Assembly (NCBI GenBank): GCA_011523385.1
Contig: WTGX01000008.1
Coordinates: 1 to 60,473, forward strand
Direction of reading: 5' to 3'
Origin: Nitrospira sp.
GTDB taxonomy: Bacteria > Nitrospirota > Nitrospiria > Nitrospirales > UBA8639
Length of the DNA: 60,473 nucleotides
Shown here: positions 52,655 through 60,473 of the stretch, piece after piece
Position numbering within the stretch: position 1 is the first letter of the stretch
Layout of the letters: every line of letters starts with the position of its first letter
The notes under the pieces: model-generated
Told to the model about the DNA's origin: nothing
What the model saw: only the letters and a program-made list of their open reading frames with translations
The model's database searches: none
Position numbers and translations under genes: made by a program

Positions 52655-53191
52655 ATGATGATGTACATATTGTTCGGGTACTTTGCGACCGTGAGTATCC
52701 TGTCGGGGATTTTTACGATCGCTTTGAAAAATCCTGTCCATTGCGGCCTGAGCTTACTGTCGTTGCTCTTGCACGTGGCCGGGCTTTTTGTGTTGCTCAA
52801 CGCCGAGTTTCTCTTTGCCGTGCAGATCATCGTCTACGCCGGGGCCATCCTCGTGCTCTACCTCTTCGTCCTGATGTTGCTCAGTTTGAAAACCGAAGAA
52901 CAGTATCTGCATAAGAAATACCCTTTTTCCCTGTTCGCCGGTGTCGCAATCCTCGCGGAATTACTCATTCTGGTGTTTCAAACCCCCTACGGCGGGGCCA
53001 AGGGGACTGCGACCCCGGAAGTCGTGTTGCAGACCGGCCCGAGTCACGCCGTGGGCATCACCATGTTCAGCGACTACTTGTTGTTGTTCGAGATCGTGGG
53101 GGTTTTTCTCTTGGGCGCCATTATCGGGGCGATCGTCCTGGCCAAAACCCCGACAGGTCCGGTTCCGGAGCCGACGGGCCAACGCGAGTAA
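52655..53191 (+). CDS. nuoJ: NADH-quinone oxidoreductase subunit J
   Basis: A 178-residue membrane subunit with five predicted helices. FVLLNAEFLFAVQIIVYAGA then ILVLYLFVLML is the NuoJ signature with the pi-bulge helix region. The C-terminal tail (KTPTGPVPEPTGQRE) is short. It overlaps nothing and lies 6 bases before nuoK. Confidence 0.94.
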   Translation: MMMYILFGYFATVSILSGIFTIALKNPVHCGLSLLSLLLHVAGLFVLLNAEFLFAVQIIVYAGAILVLYLFVLMLLSLKTEEQYLHKKYPFSLFAGVAILAELLILVFQTPYGGAKGTATPEVVLQTGPSHAVGITMFSDYLLLFEIVGVFLLGAIIGAIVLAKTPTGPVPEPTGQRE

Positions 53192-53197
53192 CTCGTC

Positions 53198-53500
53198 ATG
53201 ATTCCTCTGTCGGCATACGTGGCGTTGAGTTTTATCCTGTTTATGACGGGATTGTTGGGCGTCCTGATCCGGCGGAACTTCATTATTGTGCTGATGTCGG
53301 TCGAGATCATGTTGAATGCGGCGAACATCAACCTCGTCGCGTTCTCCCATTACCTCTCATCGATGGCCGGCCAGATGGCGGCACTTTTCGTGATCGCGAT
53401 CGCCGCGGGTGAGGCTGCCGTGGGCCTGGCGATCATCATCGTGGTGTTCCGTGGAAAAATTGCGACGAACGTCGACCAGATTAACCTGTTGAAGTGGTAA
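53198..53500 (+). CDS. nuoK: NADH-quinone oxidoreductase subunit K
   Basis: A 100-residue membrane subunit with three helices. The two glutamates in the membrane that link the proton path are in place: [18 protein letters not shown] (Glu near residue 33) and [19 protein letters not shown] (Glu near residue 69). Normal length. The stop is followed by one base and the GTG start of nuoL. Confidence 0.95.
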   Translation: MIPLSAYVALSFILFMTGLLGVLIRRNFIIVLMSVEIMLNAANINLVAFSHYLSSMAGQMAALFVIAIAAGEAAVGLAIIIVVFRGKIATNVDQINLLKW

Positions 53501-53501
53501 C

Positions 53502-55484
53502 GTGTCCGATCTTCTCGTTATTCTGATACCCGCCTTCCCGCTGATCGCGGTTCTGGTGAACGGCTTGCTCGGTCACCGGTACGCCACCGACCTGGCCGGC
53601 CGCATTGCCGTGGGTTCCATCGGCCTCTCTTTTCTGTGTGCCGTCGCGGTGGTAGCCGGCGTACTCTCCGATCCCGTGCCCCGTGAAGTCATTGCCTATT
53701 CGTGGATTTTCGGTGGAGACCTGCACGTCAATTTCGGATTTTTGATCGATCCGCTGACCGCCGTGATGTTGATGGTGGTGACGGGAGTCGGATTTCTGAT
53801 TCACGTCTATTCCATCGGGTACATGCACGGAGAAGACGGCTTTACCCGCTTCTTCGTGTACATGAATCTGTTCATGGTCTCCATGCTGTTGCTGGTCATG
53901 GGGAACAATTTCCTGGTGCTCTTCATTGGCTGGGAAGGGGTCGGTCTCTGCTCCTACCTCCTGATCGGGTACTACTTCAATAAGGTCTCCGCGGCCAAGG
54001 CCGCCACCAAGGCGTTTGTGGTCAACCGGATCGGCGACGCCGGGTTCCTGTTGGCGATCTTTCTGGTCTTCGTCAACTTCAAGACCCTGGATTACCTGAA
54101 GGTCTTCGAAAACGCGAACCAGCTCTCCGTCGAAATGGCCACGGCCATTACGCTGTGCCTGTTGGTGGGTGCGATCGGGAAGTCCGCGCAAATACCGCTG
54201 TATACGTGGCTGCCCGATGCCATGGAAGGCCCGACGCCGGTGAGCGCGTTGATCCACGCCGCGACGATGGTCACGGCCGGGGTGTACATGGTGGTACGCA
54301 CGCACGTGTTATACGACATGGCTCCCGTGTCCATGGCGACGGTGGGAATCATCGGTGGTCTGACCGCGTTGTTTGCCGCCACGATCGGGCTGGTGCAAAA
54401 CGACATCAAGCGCGTGCTGGCGTATTCGACCGTCAGTCAACTGGGCTACATGTTTTTGGCCTGCGGGGTCGGGGCGTACATGGCCGCCATCTTCCATCTC
54501 GTGACCCACGCGTTTTTCAAGGCGCTCCTGTTCCTGTCCGCCGGCGCGGTGATCCATTCGCTCGGAGGGGAACAGGACATCCGAAAGATGGGAGGGCTTT
54601 CCAAAAAGATTCCCGTGACCCACGCCGTGTTTCTCATCGGCACCCTGGCGATTGCCGGTATCCCGCCTCTGGCGGGGTTCTGGAGCAAAGACGAAATCAT
54701 GGCCCATGCCTTTGTGCATCACCATTACGTGCTGTATCTGTTTGCGGCGGTCGGCGCGTTCCTGACGTCCTTTTATATGTTCCGTCTCACCTATGTGACG
54801 TTTTACGGGCGATCCCGGGTGGACCCGAAGGTGGAACATCATATTCATGAGTCGCCGCCGGTCATGACCGTGCCGCTCATGATCCTGGCTGGGCTCTCCG
54901 TGCTGGGCGGGTTTCTGGGCGTGCCGCCGGAACATGGCTGGTTCCATGGATTTTTGGAATCCGTAGCCGCGCCCGTGGGAGCGGTGACACATGATGTTAG
55001 CGCGGGGACCATCATCGGATTGATGGCGGTGGCCATTGGGATCGCGTTGAGTGGGTGGGGGTTGGCCCACTACCTGTACGCGATCAAGCCAGGGACCGCG
55101 GATGCATGGTCAGAACGGTTCGCCGGGGCCTATCGGACGCTGTTGAACAAATACTACGTGGACGAACTGTACGACGCCGTTTTTGTCGAGCCCTGCAAAC
55201 GGCTGGGTGAGATATGGGACTGGATCGATCAACACGTGATCGATCGTGTCATCAGGGGGATCGGTCGCGGGGCCGACGTCAGTGCGGCGGGAGCGACTTG
55301 GGCCGAGAAACACATCATCTATGGCGGGATCAACGTGATCGGGTACGCGAATCATCTGGCGGCCTGGTCGTGGCGGAAACTGCAAACAGGGTTGGTCAAC
55401 CATTATGCCGCGGTGATCGTGATCGGTCTGTTTCTGCTCACGCATTTTCTGCTGGTGTGGTTAACCGGAAGTTCTCTCTTATAG
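53502..55484 (+). CDS. nuoL: NADH-quinone oxidoreductase subunit L (proton pump)
   Basis: A 660-residue antiporter-like subunit starting at GTG 53502, about 47 residues longer than the E. coli protein. The pump residues are present: GWEGVGLCSYLLIGYY (Glu), GKSAQIPLYTWLPDAMEGPT (TM7 Lys), and QNDIKRVLAYSTVSQLGYM. The long C-terminal part holds the lateral helix and the last helix. In complexes with two NuoM subunits a longer lateral helix is expected, and the extra length fits; where the insertion lies needs an alignment. Confidence 0.96.
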   Translation: MSDLLVILIPAFPLIAVLVNGLLGHRYATDLAGRIAVGSIGLSFLCAVAVVAGVLSDPVPREVIAYSWIFGGDLHVNFGFLIDPLTAVMLMVVTGVGFLIHVYSIGYMHGEDGFTRFFVYMNLFMVSMLLLVMGNNFLVLFIGWEGVGLCSYLLIGYYFNKVSAAKAATKAFVVNRIGDAGFLLAIFLVFVNFKTLDYLKVFENANQLSVEMATAITLCLLVGAIGKSAQIPLYTWLPDAMEGPTPVSALIHAATMVTAGVYMVVRTHVLYDMAPVSMATVGIIGGLTALFAATIGLVQNDIKRVLAYSTVSQLGYMFLACGVGAYMAAIFHLVTHAFFKALLFLSAGAVIHSLGGEQDIRKMGGLSKKIPVTHAVFLIGTLAIAGIPPLAGFWSKDEIMAHAFVHHHYVLYLFAAVGAFLTSFYMFRLTYVTFYGRSRVDPKVEHHIHESPPVMTVPLMILAGLSVLGGFLGVPPEHGWFHGFLESVAAPVGAVTHDVSAGTIIGLMAVAIGIALSGWGLAHYLYAIKPGTADAWSERFAGAYRTLLNKYYVDELYDAVFVEPCKRLGEIWDWIDQHVIDRVIRGIGRGADVSAAGATWAEKHIIYGGINVIGYANHLAAWSWRKLQTGLVNHYAAVIVIGLFLLTHFLLVWLTGSSLL

Positions 55485-55493
55485 GGATCGTCG

Positions 55494-57065
55494 ATGCTTG
55501 AAGAACTGCAATTCGGATTCCCGATTCTGTCGATGCTGCTCTGGTTCCCGCTTTTCGGGGCGATCTGGTTGTGGCTACAAAGGGATCCCTATCTGATCAA
55601 GGCGGCTGCCTTGGTCGTCGCAGTTATCGAACTGGTTTTCGCCGTGCTCCTGTTACTCCGGTTCATCCCGGAATCCGCGGCCATGCAATTCACGGAACGG
55701 CTGAATTGGATTCCGGCGCTCGGTATTTCCTATCACCTCGCCGTGGACGGCATCAGCATCCTGTTTGTCGGCCTCTCGGCCTTCATCACCGTCCTGATCA
55801 TTCTCTACTCCTGGGATACGGTTCAGGACAGGGCCAAAGCCTACTTCATGAGTATCCTGGCTTTGGAAACGACGATTATGGGGATTTTTGTGTCCATCGA
55901 TCTGATCCTCTTCTTCGTGTTCTGGGAACTCATGCTCGTGCCCAGCTATTTCCTGATCAAGCTGTGGGGCGTGGGTGAGGAAAGGCAATACGCCGCACTC
56001 AAGTACGTGCTGTACACCCTGTTGGGCAGCGTGTTCATGTTGGTCGGATTCGCGCTCTTGAGTCTGAATTACCATGACGTCACAAACACGTACAGTTTCG
56101 ATTTGTTGGAACTCTTGAAAGTGCCCGTTCCGGTCGGGGATCAGATCTTGATCTTCTGGCTCATCTTCATGGGATTGGCCTTTAAGGCGCCGGTCTTTCC
56201 GTTCCACACGTGGTTGCCGGACGCGCTCGTGCAGGGACCGATCGGGATGTCCGTGGTGTTGGCGGGCGTCAAGTTGGGAACGTACGGGTTCCTGCGGTTC
56301 AGCTTCCCGTTGCTGCCGGAAGCCTCGACCAATGCCACCGTGGTCGTGATCGTCATGATTTTGGCCATGGCCGCCATCGTCTGGGGCGCGATCATCGCCA
56401 TCATGCAACCGGACTTCAGACGCCTGCTCGTCTTCAGCAGCATCAGTCACTTGGGGTTCATTGTGTTGGGCCTGTTTGCCTTGAACTTCCAGGGCCTCCA
56501 AGGCAGCCTGCTGCAAATGATCAACCTGGGGTTTACCACCGCAGGGCTCTTTTTCCTGGCCGGGTTTCTCTATGACCGGCTCGGCAATACGCTCATGGAA
56601 AATTGCGGAGGCATTGCCTCGAAGATGCCCCTGTTGGCCACGTTCTTCCTCATCATCGGGATGGCCTCGATCGGGTTGCCCGGAACCAACGGCTTTATCG
56701 GGGAATTTCTGATCCTGCTGGGCGCTTTTCAGGCCCATTGGGTGTACGGGGTCGTGGCCGTCTCGGGAGTGATTTTCGCGGCCGCCTATTTCCTGTGGTA
56801 TTACGAGCGGGCGATCTTCGGCCCCGTCGGCGAGCGAGTTCCGCAGGTGCTCAAGGACCTGACGCAACGCGAAACGGTCATCGCCGTGTCCCTGTGCGTG
56901 ATGATTTTCTGGATCGGGTTATACCCCTCACCGTTCCTGCGAATGGTCAATGAATCGGTGCAGGCCGTAGTGGACCGGTTGGACCGCGGGTCGATGGCGA
57001 GCATTGAACGGGACAGGACGCTGCTGTCCCATGTCGTCACCAATGAACCCGGAGGGAAGGACTGA
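55494..57065 (+). CDS. nuoM: NADH-quinone oxidoreductase subunit M, first copy
   Basis: A 523-residue antiporter-like subunit. The pump residues are Glu145 (FWELMLVPSYFLI), Lys231 (GLAFKAPVFPFHTWLPDA) and Lys260. The Lys260 motif reads LAGVKLGTYGFLRF, two residues shorter than the common LAGVLLKLGTYG, so the helix may be shifted. It lies between nuoL and a second nuoM (3-base gap). Two NuoM copies in tandem are the mark of '2M' complex I, proposed to have an additional pumping subunit. Confidence 0.94.
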   Translation: MLEELQFGFPILSMLLWFPLFGAIWLWLQRDPYLIKAAALVVAVIELVFAVLLLLRFIPESAAMQFTERLNWIPALGISYHLAVDGISILFVGLSAFITVLIILYSWDTVQDRAKAYFMSILALETTIMGIFVSIDLILFFVFWELMLVPSYFLIKLWGVGEERQYAALKYVLYTLLGSVFMLVGFALLSLNYHDVTNTYSFDLLELLKVPVPVGDQILIFWLIFMGLAFKAPVFPFHTWLPDALVQGPIGMSVVLAGVKLGTYGFLRFSFPLLPEASTNATVVVIVMILAMAAIVWGAIIAIMQPDFRRLLVFSSISHLGFIVLGLFALNFQGLQGSLLQMINLGFTTAGLFFLAGFLYDRLGNTLMENCGGIASKMPLLATFFLIIGMASIGLPGTNGFIGEFLILLGAFQAHWVYGVVAVSGVIFAAAYFLWYYERAIFGPVGERVPQVLKDLTQRETVIAVSLCVMIFWIGLYPSPFLRMVNESVQAVVDRLDRGSMASIERDRTLLSHVVTNEPGGKD

Positions 57066-57068
57066 GCC

Positions 57069-58664
57069 ATGGGCCAGTTGGCTTTACAGGCAACCCTGTT
57101 TGTTCCGTTCCTGGGGGCCATCGTGTTGCTGTTTGTTCCCAATCGTGAGCCGCTGCTGGTGCGCGCCGTGGCCGCGGTCTCCGCCGGGGTCGCGCTGCTC
57201 GCCTCTCTGTACGTCTTCATGGCTTACGACCCCGATCAGGGGGGCTTTCAATTCATCACCAAGTGGGCGTGGTCCGAGGAATTGGGCATCGGGTTTCACA
57301 TCGGGGTGGACGGAATCGGGGCACCCTTGGTCTTTGCCTCGGCCATCCTGCTGTTTGCGGGTATCTTCATTTCGTGGCATATCAAGGATCGCACCAAGGA
57401 ATTTTATATCTTCCTGTTGATCCTGGCGGCGGCGACCATCGGGGTGTTCATGTCGCTGGACCTGTTTTTCCTCTATTTCTTTTACGAAATGTCGGTGTTG
57501 CCCATGTACGTGTTGCTGGGCGTGTGGGGGAGTCATACCAAGGGCTATTTGAGCATGACCGATGAGGAAGGCCGGAAGCTTCGTGATTCGGTCGGGTTCA
57601 TCCTGAACTTCGGGGCGAACAGCAAGGAATACGCCGCGATGAAGCTCACGCTGTTCCTCTCGGCGGGAGCGGTGTTCGCGTTGATGGGCATCCTGCTGAT
57701 TTACCATTTCTCGCCGGTCCAGACGTTCGACATTCTGGTGTTGCGGGAAGTCGCCGATTTTGACGGCACGCTTGCGATAATCATCTGGTTGTTGGTCTTT
57801 TTCGGCTTTGCGTCCATCGCGCCCATTTGGCCGTTGCATTCCTGGTCCCCCGTCGGCCACGCCGCGGCCCCGGCCGCGACCAGCATGTTGCACGCCGGCG
57901 TGCTCATGAAACTCGGCCATTTCTCCATTATCCGCGTGGCGTATGAAATTCTGCCCGAAACCACGCAGGAGCTCATGCCGATCGCCGCGGTGTTGTGCGT
58001 GTTCAGCATCATCTACGGTGGGTTTGTCGCGTATTTCGCCAAGGACACGAAGTACGTCATCGGCTATTCCAGTTCCAGTCACATGGGCTACGTGTTCCTG
58101 GGCATGGCCGCCTTGGATTACATCAGCCTGACCGGCGCGGTGATCTACATGTTTGCGCACGCCTTGGCTACGGGCATGCTCTTCGCCATGGCGGGCTGGG
58201 TGTATGACCAGACCCATACCCGGGACATTCCCTCCTTGGGCGGATTAGTCAAGAACATGCCGTTTTTGGCCGGGGCCTTCATTATCGCCTGCATGGCATC
58301 GGTCGGCATGCCGGGTACCGTGAACTTTATCGCCGAAATCATGATTATCGTGGGCTCATGGGAGAAATATCCGTTCCAGGTGGTGGTGGCCGTGCTGGGG
58401 ATCGTGTTGACGATGGCCTATCTCTTCAAAATGATGCGCGGGCTGTTCTATGGCAACATGTCGTCCGAATACGCGCATGCCCGGGATACGTCGCAATGGG
58501 TGGATCGTCTGCCCCTGCTTGTGATGATCGGCTGCAGTATTTTCTTCGGGATCTTTCCCATGCATTTTTATAACGTCGTGCGATCCACGGTCGTGCCGAT
58601 GTTGGATCGAATTAACCAGGTGACTCCGATGGTCACCCACAATACCACGGGGCTGTTACCGTAA
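57069..58664 (+). CDS. nuoM2: NADH-quinone oxidoreductase subunit M, second copy, TM7 lysine lost
   Basis: A 531-residue antiporter-like subunit, diverged from its neighbour. Glu140 (FYEMSVLPMYVLLGVWGS) and Lys281 (AGVLMKLG) are present, and KDTKYVIGYSSSSHMGY matches the TM12 region. At the TM7 position, FASIAPIWPLHSW aligns without gaps with FAVKMPVVPLHGW of E. coli NuoM, so the pump lysine (E. coli Lys234) is Ile250. The following motif is SPVGHAAAP in place of LPDAHSQAP. A large hydrophilic loop (about 155-190) carries NSKEYAAMK. It is complete and in frame, so not a pseudogene. Confidence 0.92.
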   Translation: MGQLALQATLFVPFLGAIVLLFVPNREPLLVRAVAAVSAGVALLASLYVFMAYDPDQGGFQFITKWAWSEELGIGFHIGVDGIGAPLVFASAILLFAGIFISWHIKDRTKEFYIFLLILAAATIGVFMSLDLFFLYFFYEMSVLPMYVLLGVWGSHTKGYLSMTDEEGRKLRDSVGFILNFGANSKEYAAMKLTLFLSAGAVFALMGILLIYHFSPVQTFDILVLREVADFDGTLAIIIWLLVFFGFASIAPIWPLHSWSPVGHAAAPAATSMLHAGVLMKLGHFSIIRVAYEILPETTQELMPIAAVLCVFSIIYGGFVAYFAKDTKYVIGYSSSSHMGYVFLGMAALDYISLTGAVIYMFAHALATGMLFAMAGWVYDQTHTRDIPSLGGLVKNMPFLAGAFIIACMASVGMPGTVNFIAEIMIIVGSWEKYPFQVVVAVLGIVLTMAYLFKMMRGLFYGNMSSEYAHARDTSQWVDRLPLLVMIGCSIFFGIFPMHFYNVVRSTVVPMLDRINQVTPMVTHNTTGLLP

Positions 58665-58670
58665 GCCGTC

Positions 58671-60170
58671 ATGACCTTCGACCTTACCCTGTCAAGCTCA
58701 GACCTCCTTCTCCTGGCGCCGGAGATTTTCCTCACCATCTGGTTGTGCGTGGTGTTGGCCGTCGACTTTACCTTTAAACAGATCGACCACGAAAACCTGG
58801 CCTACCTGAGTGTGGGTGGCGTCATCGCCACGCTCATCAACCTGATCTGGTTCGATTACACCGGAGTCCAGGGCGCCTTGTTCAAAGACATGTTTGTCCT
58901 GGATGGGGTGGCGATTTTCTTCAAGATTCTGGTGTTGATCTCCACGGCGCTGGTCCTGCTGGCTTCGATCGACTACGTGAAATCGTTCAAGTTTTTCAGG
59001 GGCGAATATTATTTCCTGGTCATGATGTCGGCCTTGGGCATGATGTTCATGGCCTCGGCTCAGGACCTGCTCTCCGTTTTCGTCACGTTGGAATTTTCCA
59101 CCTTCGGCTTTTACGTCCTGGTGGCCTATCTGCGGGAAGACCAGAAATCCAGCGAAGCGGGACTGAAGTTTTTCATTCTGGGTGTGTTCGCCGCGGGCTT
59201 GCTCGCGTATGGCATCAGTCTCGTCTATGGCGAGACGGGAACGCTGGTGTTTTCCGAAATGGCATCGGCACCCGGTAGCATTGGGCTGGCCATCGGCTTC
59301 ATCATGATCTTCGCCGCCTTGGGCTTCAAAATCGGGGCCGTTCCTTTTCACTCCTGGATTCCCGATACGTATCAGGGAGCCCCCACGCCCGTCACCGCCT
59401 TTCTGTCGATCGCGCCGAAAGGTGCGGCGTTAGCCATTCTCATCCGCATGTTCTACGTCGCGCTGGCGACCTTCAAACCCACGTGGGTCCTGCTGTTCGT
59501 CGTCGCCTCCATCATCTCCATGACCTACGGCAACATCGTGGCGATCGCCCAGAAAAACATCAAACGGTTGCTCGCGTATTCCGGCATTGCGCAAATCGGG
59601 AACGTCATGATCGGTCTGGCGGCCGGAACCAAACGGGGCAGTGACGCGATACTCTTTTATTTGCTCACTTATCTGTTCGCCAACCTGGGAGCCTTTGCCG
59701 TGGTCATCGGTGTCAGCAACCTGATCAAGAGCGATGAGATTGAAGATTACAACGGGTTGAATCGTCGGTCGCCGTTTCTCGCAGCCGCCATGCTGCTCTT
59801 TCTGTTGTCGCTCGCCGGTGTGCCGCCGCTCGCCGGCTTCATCGGCAAACTCTATATCTTTGTCGCGGCCATCGAACAGGAACTTTACACGCTGTTGATC
59901 GTCGGGCTGATCAATATCGTCATCTCCATGTACTACTACCTGGTCGTGGTCAAGAAGATGTACATCAACGAACCCCACGATCCCACGCCGCTTTCGGTAT
60001 CGACCCCACTGAAAACCGTCATCTTCGTCGGCATCGCCGGTACACTCCTGCTCGGCATTTACCCCAAACCCTTCATCGACTGGGCCGTTTCAGCCACCCT
60101 GATGTTCTCCAATATAGCGGCGCCCACAGCGTCAGATCCCGCAGTGTTGACCTCCCTGGCAGGCGGATAA
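58671..60170 (+). CDS. nuoN: NADH-quinone oxidoreductase subunit N
   Basis: A 499-residue antiporter-like subunit. GFKIGAVPFHSWIPDTYQGA holds the TM7 Lys; VTAFLSIAPKGAALAILIRM the TM8 Lys; AIAQKNIKRLLAYSGIAQIG the TM12 region. It ends the operon 7 bases after nuoM2's stop. No nuoH, E or F follows; after the stop there are no further genes of the complex. Confidence 0.96.
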   Translation: MTFDLTLSSSDLLLLAPEIFLTIWLCVVLAVDFTFKQIDHENLAYLSVGGVIATLINLIWFDYTGVQGALFKDMFVLDGVAIFFKILVLISTALVLLASIDYVKSFKFFRGEYYFLVMMSALGMMFMASAQDLLSVFVTLEFSTFGFYVLVAYLREDQKSSEAGLKFFILGVFAAGLLAYGISLVYGETGTLVFSEMASAPGSIGLAIGFIMIFAALGFKIGAVPFHSWIPDTYQGAPTPVTAFLSIAPKGAALAILIRMFYVALATFKPTWVLLFVVASIISMTYGNIVAIAQKNIKRLLAYSGIAQIGNVMIGLAAGTKRGSDAILFYLLTYLFANLGAFAVVIGVSNLIKSDEIEDYNGLNRRSPFLAAAMLLFLLSLAGVPPLAGFIGKLYIFVAAIEQELYTLLIVGLINIVISMYYYLVVVKKMYINEPHDPTPLSVSTPLKTVIFVGIAGTLLLGIYPKPFIDWAVSATLMFSNIAAPTASDPAVLTSLAGG

Positions 60171-60473
60171 CGATGCAAAACAGGGCACAGAGTCAGCCTT
60201 GTCCCAGCTTATGCTGCAGGCGCGTTCTTTGATTGGTTAACCGGGATTTTTTGATGCGTAACTTATATTTTGCCACGTCGTTGCAAATCTCTTACGACAT
60301 CTTCAAACATCAGCTCGGGCTCTTTTTTTAGGGGAATTATCAAGAGTAGTTGACGGTCTCTCCTCCTTGTAGCTGCGGGCTCCCTGCTCGGGGACAGGGA
60401 CATGCCTTATCCCGCCGTTCTTCCTGGCCGCATAAGATGCGGCAGCTACAAATCAAGGCGTTTTTCTAAGAAG
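60171..60473. other. Region after nuoN: gene remnant and repeat
   Basis: On the minus strand 60361-60263 reads RDRQLLLIIPLKKEPELMFE then DVVRDLQRRGKI and stop, protein-like but without a start, probably the 3' end of a broken gene. It is cut off by a repeat (60367-60451: GTAGCTGCGG..CCGCAGCTAC-like ends, GCCGCATAAGATGCGGC hairpin) related to family B at 24561. No clear terminator for nuoN is seen. Confidence 0.4.

Overview
The window is a GC-rich bacterial chromosome segment with no rRNA, tRNA, phage or intact insertion sequence that I can see. The best guess for the organism is a member of the Nitrospirota (Nitrospira-like), an autotroph. This is an inference from three things: a complex I operon with two nuoM genes and no nuoE or nuoF, a DabA/DabB inorganic-carbon uptake locus with a PII-like gene, and many small periplasmic redox proteins (cupredoxin, mono-haem cytochromes). 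No single marker gene settles the taxonomy.

Left third (1-24 kb). It opens with a caspase-fold lipoprotein that has lost both catalytic residues, a second lipoprotein, YajQ, an AlbA_2-type ATP-binding regulator, CstA and small housekeeping genes. A run of exported proteins follows (7.9-12.1 kb): cupredoxin, a large unknown, a DUF1264 protein, a cytochrome c and another unknown. Next come a partial MSHA-like pilus/secretion set (secretin, ExeA-type ATPase, TPR protein) and a divergent NtrC-type regulator with its histidine kinase. A haem-binding DUF3365 protein, an NhaD sodium/proton antiporter and a SulP anion transporter close the block.

Middle (24-46 kb). A repeat-rich gap holds a 51-codon gene behind a sigma-54 promoter. 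Then comes the carbon-uptake operon dabB - antiporter-like subunit - dabA - PII-like gene, with a divergent LysR (NhaR-like) gene and an AT-rich palindrome between them. NhaD, SulP and Dab together suggest coupled Na+/H+ and bicarbonate/CO2 handling. After DegQ the region becomes accessory: a DUF4143 ATPase flanked by a duplicated gene end, a compact restriction-modification module, a PriA that has lost its helicase motifs, a truncated 2OG-Fe(II) oxygenase and a HigBA toxin-antitoxin pair. Two families of short interspersed repeats are scattered here.

Right (46.5-60.2 kb). A single dense operon encodes NuoA, B, C, D, G, I, J, K, L, M1, M2 and N. NuoH, NuoE and NuoF are absent from it, and the second NuoM lacks the TM7 lysine considered essential for proton pumping. 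The last 300 bases hold another repeat and a gene remnant.
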